A DNA stretch of 64,000 bases from Melampsora larici-populina 98AG31 (Eukaryota > Basidiomycota > Pucciniomycetes > Pucciniales > Melampsoraceae), in assembly GCF_000204055.1 (NCBI RefSeq), contig NW_006768772.1, positions 348,260 through 412,259 on the forward strand. The letters are read 5' to 3'. The notes under the pieces were generated by a model. That model searched no databases, was not told the origin of the DNA, and worked only from the letters and a program-made list of their open reading frames with translations. Shown in pieces: positions 12,204-23,764 of the stretch. The translations under genes were made by a program, and so were the position numbers. The stretch's first letter is position 1. Each line of letters begins with the position of its first letter.

Positions 12204-13334
12204 ATGAAATCCATCTTGGGCACACGATGCAAGGTATCAGTCAAATCATTACTCACTCATACGCTAAGTATCATAATCTGAATTGGTTTTTGTGTTCCCT
12301 AATCTGCCGTTCAATAAATTGCCTTCTCAACTTTCCAGGGGTTTTCATACGGCTTGCAAAATCGTGCACTTTTCATCATTTTGATTTTAGCATTGGAAAT
12401 GATGATTTCCTTTGATCATTGTGATGCGCTTCCATTGCCCAAGAAACACAAGAAACACCACAAGCACAAAAAAAACAAGAATCAGACATCAACCGATACA
12501 CCCAAAAATGCTACCACAGGGTCGACAGGTAGCGATTCCGTAGTACCAACGCCAGCTGGTAAAGACAAAAACGTGACCAAAGTACCCACAGGGAATACTC
12601 AAGATACTACTGTTACCCTTCCTGCAGGCCAAAATGGAACCACAGTGCCAACCACTCAAGATACTACTGTTACCCTTCCTGCAGGCCAAAATGGAACCAC
12701 AGTGCCAACCACTCAAGATACTACTGTTACCCTTCCTGCAGGGCAAGATGCAACCACAGTGCCAACCACTCAAGATACTACTGTTACCCTTCCTGCAGTC
12801 CAAAATGAAACCACAGTGCCAACCACTCAAGATACTACTGTTACCCCTCCTGCAGTCCAAAATGAAACCACAGTGCCAACCACTCAGGATACTACTGTTA
12901 CCCTTCCCGCAGTCCAAGACGCAACCACAGTGCCAACCACTCAAGATACTACTGTCACTCCTCCTACAGTTCAAAATGCAACCACAGTGCCAACAAAAGA
13001 TACTCAAGATACCACTGTTACTCCAAATCAAAATGCAACCACAGTGCCAACAGGAGATAATCTAGATACAGCTACTGTTACTCCTCCTACAGAGGAAAAC
13101 AAGGAAAATAAAGAAAATAAAGAAAATAAAGAAAATAAAGAAAATAAAGAAAATAAGGAAAATAAGGAAAATAAAGGCAAGAAGAACAAGAAGAACAAGA
13201 AGAACAAGACAGATAAGAAGGATAAGAAAGACAAAAAGGAAGGAAAAACTCCACAAGGTCAAGGAGATAATGGAGAGCAGTCTGTTGTAAAGACCAACAC
13301 GCTCATTGCAAGCTTGGCAAGCAAAACTACCTAG
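12204..13334 (+). CDS. Secreted Thr-rich 19-residue-repeat protein, copy 1
   Basis: Two exons: 12204-12233 and 12339-13334, with a GT-AG intron; about 341 aa. Exon 1 supplies the ATG, because the long downstream frame has no ATG at its start. Residues about 17-34 form a hydrophobic segment followed by Cys and Ala, a likely signal peptide or signal anchor. A Lys/His-rich linker comes next. Then come about seven near-identical 19-residue repeats (57 bp each from 12597) of the type TQDTTVTLPAGQNGTTVPT, two or more decayed repeats, a KEN/ENK low-complexity run, a strongly basic KKNKKNK/KKDKKD stretch, and a short ordered tail containing GDNGEQSVVK. The many Thr/Ser positions suggest O-glycosylation. 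It may be a cell-surface or host-interaction protein; the function is unknown. Confidence 0.75.
12597..13050 (+). repeat. 57-bp coding tandem repeat (19 aa)
   Basis: At least seven in-frame units at exact 57-bp spacing (12597, 12654, 12711, 12768, 12825, 12882, 12939), most positions identical. A short-period GAAAATAAA/G array encoding Lys-Glu-Asn follows at 13096-13165. Such arrays expand and contract by slippage, so repeat number should vary between strains. Confidence 0.9.
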
Positions 13335-14525
13335 CTTGCATTGGAACCTTGACGTTTCAGCTCTGCTCTACTAGATCCAGAATCTCTGCTGATTTTATTT
13401 CGAGAAGAGTTGTTAATTTCTCATGTAATGAAAGTTTCAAGAACCTAGAAATCTATAGTTGCAAAATTCTTTGATGACTAAATAGAGAGAGAATCAAAAA
13501 TGACAAAAAGCTATGTATAATGAGTTTGCGGGAGACATGGTAAGAGAATTGTGAAGACATTACAAAATGATTATAATTGCCTTAGTCCCCCATCATCATC
13601 TTTCCCAATTTGAACACGTCTCCAGGTATTATATTGTGGTAATTCGCTCAAAAGAAGGTTGGAAAACTCTGTCTGTAACAGTTTGGAATGGTAAAGCTAT
13701 AGATCTAAATTGTTCTCCTTTTAAATATGTGATGAGTTAGCTTGTGTGGGTGACAAAGTTGTTGAATGTCAATGATGGTGTGATAAGACCAATAATTAAT
13801 TTCAGATATGGGTCATCTAGGCTTCACGTGCTATAACTATGAATTGAATGACATGTCTTGAAGCTTGAGCTTGGAATCATAGAACTGAGTCAACCTTGGT
13901 TTCAGTAACCATATGGTCAGTCACCAGAGATTTTGTAAGGTTTCAAGCAATGCAGCAAGTCTTTGCATGGAAATTTTGAGAGCTCTGATGAAGCCAATGC
14001 AAAACCCGGTTGAGCCTACTTCAATGTGAGTTTCAAAATTGCTGTGCATTTGCAGCACAAGGGCACATACCCCAATATCAGGTGTCAAGATCTGGTAGCA
14101 CTGCCTGCTGAAGATTACAACCCTTGGCTCCTTTCCAATAGATTTGGTTGAGATATCTTGACAGGTAAGAGTAACCAGGAGAACCAATTCTGTTGAAAGG
14201 GTGAGAACTTCAATGTGTTTTTGGTCCCTAAGTAAACTCCACATTTGTGGTAGATGATGCACAAGTAAACCAAGGGTCTGATGACAATTTACTTTTAATT
14301 TTCCCTTGCAGATGTTGGTGAAACCATGATAGGATCTTTTGGGTTTTTTTGGATATATACACTGAAGTCAGTGCTCATCTATGATTGCTTTCCTCACACC
14401 ATCAAAAGTTTGCAAACCGCTGGATCTTTGCTGTGTCAGTTTCTTCCTTGCAGATGCAAAGGTAAACAACTCAAAGTGTGTGGGATCTCTTTCTTCTAGC
14501 AGGTTTGTTCAAATCCAAAAGTCAT
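13335..14525. other. Downstream region of copy 1 and duplicated upstream region of copy 2
   Basis: No independent gene. From about 13860 it is the diverged counterpart of 11480-12200. Confidence 0.5.
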
Positions 14526-14927
14526 GAAATCTTGGGATCACAATTCAAGGTATATCAGTCAAACCATTGCTTGCTTATAATGCTCCCAGTATCACAATGC
14601 CAAATTTAATTCTTGTAATCCAAAATCTTACATTCAATAACTGGCCTTCTGATGACTCTTGGAGTCCAGGAAATTTCACACAGTCTACAGACTATTATCA
14701 TGTTCATCTTGGTATCAGAAATGATCATGTCCATAGATCAGTGTGATGTGCTTCCATCCTCCAAGAAACCTGATAAACATCACAAAAATCACAAACACCA
14801 GCCTAAGCAAGACACAACTTCTACCAAAACAGCCAAGAATGCTACCACATTGCCAACAGGCAATGATGCTGCAGTCCCAACCACAAATGGTACAGTCCAA
14901 AACACAACCGCTGAGCCTGTACCAATA

Positions 14928-15111
14928 GCGGTACACAAACGTGAACACCCGACCTAAAAACCCATGGACAAAAACCATGACAACCCGATTGTTTTTGGGG
15001 TTTTGTCCATTGGTTTTCCACTTCCCCGGTGGAAAAAACCCAAAAAACAATTGGGTTGCCATGGGTTTTGTCCATGGGTTTTTAGGTCGGGTGTTCATGT
15101 TTGTGTACTGC
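14928..15111. mobile_element. MITE, family C (TA site)
   Basis: 184-bp inverted-repeat element inside copy 2. Left end GCGGTACACAAACGTGAACA is mirrored at the right end with a few mismatches; the arms extend to about 60 bp. TA flanks are at 14926-14927 and 15112-15113. An apparent minus-strand frame across it is an artefact of the inverted repeat. Confidence 0.8.
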
Positions 15112-15520
15112 TAATATCATAGTGTGACCCCTCCTGTAGTGAAAAACACAGCCACAGGGCCAACAGGAAATGCTCAACAAAGTATGGCAACCCTTCCTGG
15201 AGTCAAAAATGTGACCACAGCATCAACAGAAATTACTCCAGATACTACAGTGACCCCTCCTGCAGTTAAAAATGTGACCAAAAAGGAGATATACAGGACA
15301 CTTCTGTTACCCGTCTTGCAGTTCAAAATGTAACCACAGTATCAAAAGGAGATATACAGGACACTGCTGTTTCCGCTCCTACAGACCAGCCGGGTAATTT
15401 GACACAAATTTCCACCTCAGTGTCTGCAGATATTGTTATTTCAAATCAGGCGGACCAGAAGGATACTGCAGGCTCAGCCACCACACCCTTTAATGAAAAT
15501 AAAGAACTTACCAGCAAATA

Positions 15521-16131
15521 TGTTGAGATATATGCCTATCTCATGAGGCGTGTGAAAGATCATTTCTGTGTGCTTAGTAGTGTGTAGTGGTAGTGGAGTG
15601 GTTAGGAGTGTAGCTGGAATGATGTACACGTGTTAGTGGAATAAGTTGCTGAATGTGCATGGGTGTTTGGTGAAGCCAGGGGTAATATGTAAACAGGGGT
15701 GATAGCTATATATACTTAACTTCTCTTCCTTCATGTTTTCTGATTCTTTTCACTGTCAAAAAGAATCAGTAAGTGATTTCTCAACTTTTGTCATCAAAAT
15801 CTCTATTCTTTTGTTCACTAACGTCTTTTATTGTATTGTGTGTTATCTCTTCTGATCTATCCTTCCAGAATTCATTATATTGTCTGTTAATCTTCCACTG
15901 TGCGCTCTTCACGATCTTCTTTGAGCTCACAGGTCAGTTCACTTTTTGTGTTGTCGTCAACAATCCTGAAGCAGCTTTGTCTAACCAATATATCCTGTGC
16001 CCCCAGGTCAGTTCACTTTTTTGTGTTGTTGTTGACAAGCCTGAAAAAGCTTTGTCTAACCAACATATCCTGTGCCCTCAGGCGTACTCTGTCTTTTGAC
16101 AAGCTTCTTAGGTGTTGATCTTTCCAGATCA
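15521..16131 (+). mobile_element. Probable solo LTR
   Basis: Starts TGTTGAGATATATG and ends near ...CCAGATCA inside the copy 2 coding region. It holds a TATA-like TATATATACTT near 15708 and two tandem copies of a 70-bp segment (about 15930-16080). The flanks share AAAT but no clean 5-bp duplication was found, so the right boundary is uncertain. Confidence 0.45.
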
Positions 16132-17365
16132 GAAATGAAGCTACGAGGCACACGTAAGCTTTACAAAAGATACTACAGGAGATAATGGAGAGCAGTCAGT
16201 TGTCAAGATAAACACAATTCACAGTGACATTTTACTACTCACTGGCAGGCCAGTGAGTACGATTCACCTCAAAACAATCTGAAAACAATCTCAAAACAAT
16301 ATCAATTCAATCTCAATTCAATATCAAATTGACCCCAAGATCAGTTTGAGTGGGGGATATGCATGGGCTGCAGATCCACCTGGAGCTAGTTCAGTAGTAC
16401 TGCTGCAGATGAATATTGATCTTCCAAAATCTTCCAGAGGCTTCTTTTTAATTGCTCAGGATGATATATTGCATTCTGAAATATTCATATGCAGGAAAGT
16501 TCAAACTCATGTAGCCTCCTTTCATGGTCTCCATCCACATATTATGGACTTCTATTTCAAATTCAATTACAAGTTTTGTAACAAAAGTATATCTTCAAAA
16601 AATCAAGGATGCATGATTCTCAGCAAATCTGATGAACAGAGTGGTGGAAGTCAAAGCGCAAGACCAGAAGTAACACACATGTTTCCTTTTTGCTTACTTT
16701 GGGAGATGTTAGAATTTTTTTATAATTCTTTTGGAAACATTTCATAAAAGTGAGTTGGATGACAGATTAAATTGACAAACAGCTTCAACTCCACACAGGC
16801 CATAAATGAGAATCTCACAATTTTCTGTGGTGACAAGAGAATGACTTTTATTGGATTTAGGAGGAGGAGTGGTTGGGGACTTGATTGGTTTTGTTGCTGC
16901 TACATTTATGAGACAATTGAGGTTTCAACTAATTACTCATTTGACAAAATCAATAGTGATCTAATCAAAGTGAAAATCTAAAAACTCTTTAATTTTTGAA
17001 TTAATCAACAAGTTTCCAAAATATGATTCAAACAAAGAAGACATTGATTTGATTTCTGACTTGAATGTCATTTGATCAAACTATGAACTTTGTTTTATTT
17101 TGTTATCAATCAAACCAGGATTACATTAAAATAGATCAAAATGTGACTGGATTTTAAACTCATGAATTCAGAGAAGAAAGATCAAGGTTTCAATGATTTT
17201 AAGCATTCCGTCCTTCTAAGCTTTCACCATTATCAACTACTTGACTCGCTTTTAAAACATTTGTCCTTTTCTTAAGCTCTTCATCTTCTTCGTCCCCTTC
17301 TTGATGATTAAGAGAAGATATAAAAAATGTTTAAACCAGGTCCATTTTTTTTTCAATCACTTGAA

Positions 17366-17510
17366 GGGCGCGTTCACTTAAGCAATTTCTGGTGAGGAAT
17401 CACATTCTGCAAAATTTAAAGTGGCTATTTGGTGGTGTATGTTTCATTTTTGCATTAAAAAATTTACAGAATGTGATTTCTAGTCAGAAATTCCTTAAGT
17501 GAACGCGCCC
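17366..17510. mobile_element. MITE with 3-bp duplication GAA
   Basis: 145-bp element with termini GGGCGCGTTCACTTAAG on both sides and inverted repeats of about 45 bp. The 3-bp GAA duplication lies at 17363-17365 and 17511-17513. The size and the 3-bp duplication fit a PIF/Harbinger-type MITE. It is nested inside the CACTA-like element. Confidence 0.85.
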
Positions 17511-18289
17511 GAAGTGTCATATTGCCTGATTGCATCTACACAACTTGTGCTATATGCAACCTGCCAGGTTTTATTACAATGCCGCCCATCCTTTGTAGTG
17601 AGCAAAAGCTCTCATTGAGCAGAAAAACTCATCTCTTTTTCTCATCCTTACTCTCACCAGCAGTCCAGCTCAAGCTCCATTTACAAATTCACATCTAACA
17701 ACTCACATAATGAATGGCATTTCTTTTCTTTTACAAATATCAAAAGTTATAAAAGTATTGAATACACCACTTTTCTTATATACAGATTGTTTTGGTACAA
17801 CTGTTTAATACTATTTTGCTGACTGGATGATCTCTAGACCATGAAGACTATACCCACATAAAAATACATAAATGATCAAAGAAATTCACAAATCAATATC
17901 AGTACAAATCAAATCAAAGAAGATAGAGAGGAGTTACTTATCTAAGACTAAGACTTCATTATATCTTTTGGATCTAATCATCTTTATCAAAGTGAATCAT
18001 TAACAACCTTCAAAACAAAAATAAGTTGATTGAAAATATCTGATTGTCAAATATACAAGACTATTAACCTTCATGATTGGGTGAAAATCCAAAAAATTGA
18101 TCCATAAATTAAACAATCAATGTACCGATTCCATCAGTATCAAACTCAGAAGATGATGTTAAAGATACAAGACAGAACCTTACTAGTTGTAATATTAAGA
18201 TAAACACATTAACAGTTATCGGAGTTAGAGGAGAGCAAGGTTGTGGTGAAGTAAGTTTCTGAAATCGAGGTGGTGTGGTGATTATTGAT

Positions 18290-19345
18290 TGAATGATTGG
18301 GGTTGCCAAGTCACAACTTGGCGGCCCCGTCCAATGATATTCTTTGGGTTTTGACCAAATTATACTGTCACCCGGGGCTTGTTCATCACGCTCACACCCG
18401 GCGTGTTTTTTGGGGCCTAGGGCATGGCTTGGGCCATGGCCTTGCGCCCGATGCGCCCTGCCCTGGCCAAGCCCTTGTGAACAGGGGCTTTGCCAGGGCG
18501 CCCTAGCCTCATTCAAATTTCAAAGAGGTCCCTGGTGGACACATCGACTTTAAGAATAAATATAAGGTGCCAACAACACCTAACGTAGAATCAATCTCAA
18601 AATTGATCAAACCAACCTATATAAGAACTTGATACAAAGTTGATTGACCATTGATTTCTACTATAGATATTCCAGTTATTTCTTTTTTTTGGTTCCCTTC
18701 ATCCTTGTTCTTAACATTATATTTCCATCAGACTTGCTCTTGGCTCTACACCAAATGAATCTGTTGAACATCTGATTTTGTATGGATCAGTTGATCTTGT
18801 TGAACCATTTGTTTCATCTTGTCCTTGAATCAATATACTTTGTGTTCTTATCATTTCCTGCCTTCTTGTATATGATCACAAAACTTCATCAAGACGCTTG
18901 CAAAGCGGACCGAATTACTGCATGTTCAAATTAAACAAATGAGTGACTATCTTCCAGCTCATCACATCAGATTCAATACTGTTTGAGTTGAGGTGGACTG
19001 GACCAAAAGCAATCATGTCCTAACATCATCGGCTTTGTAAATCACTGATTGAATCCACTTTGCTCAGTATGATTAAGTCAAGTTGATTGAGTATACATCA
19101 TCAATTGCTCTATATTGCTAAAAAAGTTTCTTGATAGTGAGAAAATAGAATCTAACTATCTTATCTTGATTTTAAGAATATCCGTCATCGAGAGCCTCTC
19201 TTTGATTGATAGCCCTGAGGCGCCCTGGAGGGCCCCAGGGCGGAGGCCAGGGCATGGCTTAAGCCCTAGGCCCCGCCCTGCCCAAAGCCGTGGCACTATG
19301 TGGCATCAGGGACCCGGGTGTGAGCGTGACCTGTTCAGAATAGTC
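18290..19345. repeat. Inverted pair of GC-rich islands
   Basis: GC-rich blocks at about 18345-18530 and 19205-19345 stand out in AT-rich sequence and share inverted segments, for example TCACGCTCACACCCGG versus its complement near 19312. The space between is AT-rich. It may be another nested element, but ends and target duplication were not resolved. Confidence 0.4.
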
Positions 19346-20327
19346 ATCAAGGCCTTTAAATTTTTGGCTTTCAAACTCATTTCAGACTCAACTATGGTCT
19401 TGAACATACACATATGATGATTTCTTTTGAATTTCAAAATTATCATCTTCCAAACTGCAAGAGCCATGCTTTTCCAAAGTAAAAAACACATCTTACCCAG
19501 AAAAAGTGAGTAAGTACTTTGCCAACAAAGAACCTAAACATATCTGAGTACTTGAAATTTTCTTTTGTAAAAAAAGGACAAGGCCAAAATGAAAGTCTAT
19601 TGAAGTTGTAATTTAATGAATTGATATGATTCCAAATAAAATAATTCATAGATATAATATATGGATAAATCCAAATCACAAAACCAAAAACAACCACCTC
19701 TCCCTTCTTTCTATCTTTGTCCATGTAATACAATGGTGATATTTATAAGTATATAAAAAAATCTCCCCAACAAAAAATGATAACATATATATAGAAGTTT
19801 TTAATAAAAAAGAAAAAAAACCTTTCATGTATCTTCTTAATAGCTTGGCATTGTTGCTGGCTCATTGGGAAAAGTGAAAGATGTAAAAGTATTTCTTAAC
19901 CCTCAAAAATATTCAATGTGATCTTTGTTGAGGTGTTGCTCAGGGAGCTCTCAAGTTGGTCAATGACTCACATTCACAACATCTGCCAACATCTGTTTTG
20001 CATTAGAAGTCTTTGGAAGGGGCTCAAAATGATACTTGGTTGTGGCTTATCTGAAAATATTCTCATACCTTCCAGACATTCTGACACCTTCATGTGTGGA
20101 CATGCAACTAAACTCTATTTCAGTTAATTTTGGCAGACTGTTTGTCTGCTCCTCTAAGCCAACAATTGAGATTGGATTGAGATAGAATTGTGATTGAATT
20201 GATATTGAGCTGACATTGTTTTCAGGTTGAATTGAGATTGGATTGGGCTGGACGTACTCACTGGCCTGCCAGTGAGTAGTAAAATGACACTGTGATTATA
20301 GCAGAATTGGAAAGCAAAAGTACATAG

Positions 20328-22120
20328 AACCTAACTTCAGTGTCTGCAGATGTTGTCATTGGACAGTGTAGAACTTAAAGCTAAACAAGAGCTTTACAGA
20401 GCTTAAAGAGGGATAATCTACTAATATGTCTAACTAGTAGAAGTTGCCTAAGCCTGCCTCTTTGAAAGAATCAGCACGGGGTTTTGCTGAATTCTTTGGG
20501 ATAAGGCACCAGAGAAATTGTTTTCAATACTTAAGTCAAGTATTATTCCCGTGATTTTTTAGAAATAAAGAAACCTCAACACTGCTATAGTGTTATTCCA
20601 ATCTGAGCACAACAAAACACACTCTTAATTAATAGAAAAGCAACAATCAATTAGGTTGTTATTCCAAAGAAGACTTGTAGTCTTATCACACGTAAAGAAA
20701 TCTCTCCTTTGATATAAAGGAGCAATTCAGTGAACTTAGTACTGATAAAGTAATTTAATAATGATTAAAAACACTCTAACAAAAGTATAAAACGAGTAAA
20801 AAGGGGAAAAAAGGCACATAAATTCCCTAACAATAGTACATAACACTCCCACAATCCTCAATAATGATCAACAACCTCTAAAAACCTTCAAAAACTGTCA
20901 AGAATCAACAGAAATCCTCCAATGCAACCATATGATGTCATGAATATCATTGTTTGTAATGACCCAAGGCGTGAATTTGATCAATTGATGTTAATAAATG
21001 ATGAACAGATCTTCTTATGATGAATACAGGTTATTTTTTCCTAATATTCATAGCTGAAATCCATTTTTGGAATTACATATTTTTTGTAAAGTTGTTCAAT
21101 TTTGAATTACTATAGCTCATTTGATAGCCCTCATGATACTGATCATTTATCACCCCCATATGACCTATTTCTGATGTGTGATGAATAAGTTATTGAGCTG
21201 TAAAGATTGAGAAAATAAGCTTTTGTCATGTAAATGTTATATGTAACCACCAAATTCGAAATTCACTCCAGTTTCTTTGTTGCTGAATAACTTTTTTACT
21301 ACTCCTCCTTCACTAATGATTTAAAGGTTGTACAATATGAAACCAATGATTTCGCTTCGAATGAACTATTACACACCCAATTCTGACAAGTTTTGACATA
21401 TGTAATTAACTGAAACCCTCCATTTTTGATGAATTTTGATCATTTTCACATCTAATAATCATTTTATTCTATCAAAAAATCATCCCACAGCATTCCAATC
21501 AACCACACAACCATAAAATCCTTCTGAAAAACCCTTGGCGCAATCAATCCTTCAATGACATCACTACACAAGAATTAATACCATAGTACCCTTTTTCAAA
21601 ATACCCCTTTTCTTGAATAATTTCACACCTCCCTTATCAATCCTTGTGTTTAAAGTTGCTAATGACTAATGTTGTACCTCTCTTTCATAATCAAACCTTC
21701 CTGAACCAATAACTCTTATAATGATAACCTAAAAACCATTTTCCAACCTTCCATACCCATATTTTCGAAATTTCCTTCAACTTTTCTAATGCTATCCATC
21801 TTCTTTCATTCTTTTCATGACAGTTTCCATTCTTTAAGATACAAACTAAATGTTCTTCTTCTTCCAATTCCTCCTTACTAATTCTTTTAATTTAATTTTC
21901 ACTCTTATACTATTTTTATTGATCTTTTCAAATTTTTCTTTTCTCTTAGATGTTCTTATCAAATGAATATGTAAATATATGATTAAAAAGATAATGAAAT
22001 GAAGATTACAAATCAACTTTGAGACCCTTGACGATTAATAACTCCAACAATGACTTTGCCTTTGACTAAAAAATACAAATTTTGCAATAATTTTTGAATT
22101 TTTGCTTAAGTAGAGATCTT
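20328..22120. other. AT-rich region without a gene
   Basis: Short stretches near 20335-20370 resemble sequence in copy 2 (near 15415). The rest is low-complexity, very AT-rich DNA with no frame of interest. Confidence 0.4.
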
Positions 22121-22124
22121 GCTC

Positions 22125-22660
22125 ACCACAACAGACAAATCAGACGGGACAGACAGAACCAACACCCACTGCTTCATCTAATGTAACCAATAAGCTCACC
22201 ATTGCAAATGGTATAGGAGGTAATGGAGAACAGTCAGTAGTAAAGACACACACACACGTAGAAGGCCTTGCCAGCACCAGTCAAACAGCTCACAGCCCAG
22301 TTTCTCAGTCTGTAAACTTGACACAAAGGTCTACAGAAGGAACCAAGCTATGAAACTGCCACTGCAAACCAAACAGTCAACAAATCAGGAGATAACACTG
22401 AAATTATAACTGATACAAATACTGGGAAGGATAGTAAAAAGACTGATATTGGTGCAGATACCACATGTCAGACCCAGAAGTGAAAGCTTCTGATGAATGT
22501 GCAAAAACAAACTCCAATGATTCAAAATTGACAGTGAGTAATTCAAAAAATAGACCAGTACAAAATCTGACAGGTAACAATCCAGACATCAGCACAGTGA
22601 GGAATCCAGACACCAATACATACTTGAACAAAAGGCCGTTGCTATTTGCGGCCCCCAAAA
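22125..22660 (+). pseudogene. Remnant of a third secreted-repeat-protein copy
   Basis: Encodes a fragment with NGEQSVVK followed by a Thr/Ser-rich tail, matching the C-terminal signature of copies 1 and 2, then loses frame near 22350. A 68-codon Asn/Thr/Ser-rich frame at 22465-22671 may be a further shifted piece. No signal-peptide exon was found. Confidence 0.55.
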
Positions 22661-22666
22661 AATCCA

Positions 22667-22989
22667 TGTAGGTGCTGCCCAAATTACGTCTACATGAGTG
22701 TTTCCCACAAAAAAGCACCTACATGTTAAAATTCTCATGTAGGCATAATTTTCCAATGCCTACATACAAAAATTGTGGGAAATTGCAATGTAGGTGCTCA
22801 AAAATGGATGTAGGCGTAATTTTTGAGCACCTACATTCTATTTTCCGCATGTAGGCGTACATTCCAAGTACTTACATGGTTTGTAGTTCATGTAGGCATA
22901 ATTTCCAAGGACATACATTGATTTTTCAGCTCAAATAAGCACCTACATGCAGTCTTGCATATGTAGGCGCTGACAGTCCAGCACCTACA
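22667..22989. repeat. Multi-hairpin element built from TGTAGGTGC units
   Basis: About 320 bp in which TGTAGGTGC, TGTAGGCGTAATT and their complements GCACCTACA and AATTACGCCTACA alternate, so many nested stems are possible. The outer ends TGTAGGTGCTG and CAGCACCTACA are mirror images. No coding capacity. Confidence 0.7.
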
Positions 22990-23032
22990 ACTCCAGACTG
23001 GTCTGAACGGTACAGAAGAACCATTTTCAAGT

Positions 23033-23480
23033 TGAAATGAGGGTATTGGAGGACGTAAAAAGAGGTTTCAAGTCAAAATGAGTGTATCAAAAGACAAAAA
23101 TGATACTTTGGAGATGAAATGAGTGTATCAGGAGACATAAAAAGTAGTTCAGAGTTGAAATGAGCATACCAGATGACAAGAATGATAGTTTGGAGATGAT
23201 AAAAAGCAGTTTGGAGTTGAAATGAGCTTATTGGAAGACAAAAATGATAGTTTGGAGTTGAAATGAGTGTATTGTAAGACATAAAAAGCAGTTCAGAGTT
23301 GAAATCAGCATATTGGAAAACAAATACAATAGTTTGGAGTTGAAATGAGTGTATTGGAAGACATAAAAAGTGGAGATGTAAAGAGTGGTTTACATCTCCC
23401 AATACACACATTTCAGCTCTGAACTATCATTGTTGTCATCCAGTATGCTCATTGGTTTGGAGTCGAAATGAGTGCATCAG
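23033..23480 (+). repeat. Minisatellite, about 41-bp unit
   Basis: Roughly eight head-to-tail units starting GAAATGAGTGTATTGGAAGA and ending TAGTTTGGAGTT, with 10-20% differences between units and some length changes. A last partial unit abuts the Helitron-like element. Confidence 0.8.
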
Positions 23481-23764
23481 AAGACGTCCACAACATAGGA
23501 TCATACAAGTTAAAGGTAAACCGTGTTCACCGGAAAAACCTGATTAAACTCCCAATCCCTACTATCAATTTCCAGGTTTACACGTTTACCACATTGAATC
23601 TGATTTCCACGTGCCTCACCCCAATTTATTCCCCTTTCCTCTCATCAAATCAATTCTTCACCACCTACCAATCTTCACACTATCCTGGCACTTGCTGCAA
23701 ACCAGACCCCTCAATCCAAGTAGCTATCTATCAGTCCATTCAAACAACTTCATCAAAACTTTCA

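Larger units (their letters stand above)
11480..14950. repeat. Tandem segmental duplication of the secreted-protein locus
   Basis: Sequence from about 11480 (upstream) through the gene start matches sequence from about 13862 onward at an offset of 2.3-2.4 kb. This covers the upstream region, the exon 1 context, the intron boundaries and the signal-peptide region. It made gene copies 1 and 2. Confidence 0.7.
16220..20294. mobile_element. CACTA-like element, 4.1 kb, non-autonomous
   Basis: Terminal inverted repeat of about 40 bp: CACAGTG, then one variable base, then CATTTTACTACTC, then an ACTGGCAGGCCAGT palindrome. Both ends are followed inward by AATTCAAT/CAATCTCA subterminal repeats. The 3-bp duplication ATT lies at 16217-16219 and 20295-20297. 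It sits in the last codons of secreted-protein copy 2, which proves the borders. No transposase frame was found; the interior is AT-rich with two GC-rich islands and one nested small element. Confidence 0.88.
14526..20327 (+). pseudogene. Secreted repeat protein, copy 2, shattered by insertions
   Basis: Starts with an ATG context matching copy 1, but exon 1 lacks 4 nt relative to it, which shifts the frame. Exon 2 encodes a matching hydrophobic segment and Lys/His-rich linker, then decayed Thr-rich repeats. Three insertions interrupt it: an inverted-repeat element (14928-15111), a probable solo LTR (about 15521-16131) and a 4.1-kb CACTA-like element (16220-20294). If the last is excised with one ATT duplicate, the coding sequence before it (GDNGEQSVVKINTI) joins a tail ending in a TAG at 20325-20327. 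This matches the copy 1 C-terminus residue for residue in length. It is a dead gene that preserves the order of events. Confidence 0.8.

Noticed and set aside
12489..13031. 180-codon Cys/Ser-rich minus-strand frame
   Set aside because: It is the antisense shadow of the 57-bp coding repeats; periodicity alone keeps it open.
13028..13262. Minus-strand Leu/Phe-rich membrane-like frames
   Set aside because: Antisense of the Lys/Glu/Asn low-complexity coding run.
14715..15098. 127-codon minus-strand frame
   Set aside because: Crosses the MITE at 14928-15111 and antisense of the decayed gene; no independent support.
18109..18553. GC-rich frames on both strands
   Set aside because: They coincide with the GC-rich inverted island; both strands are open, as expected from composition.
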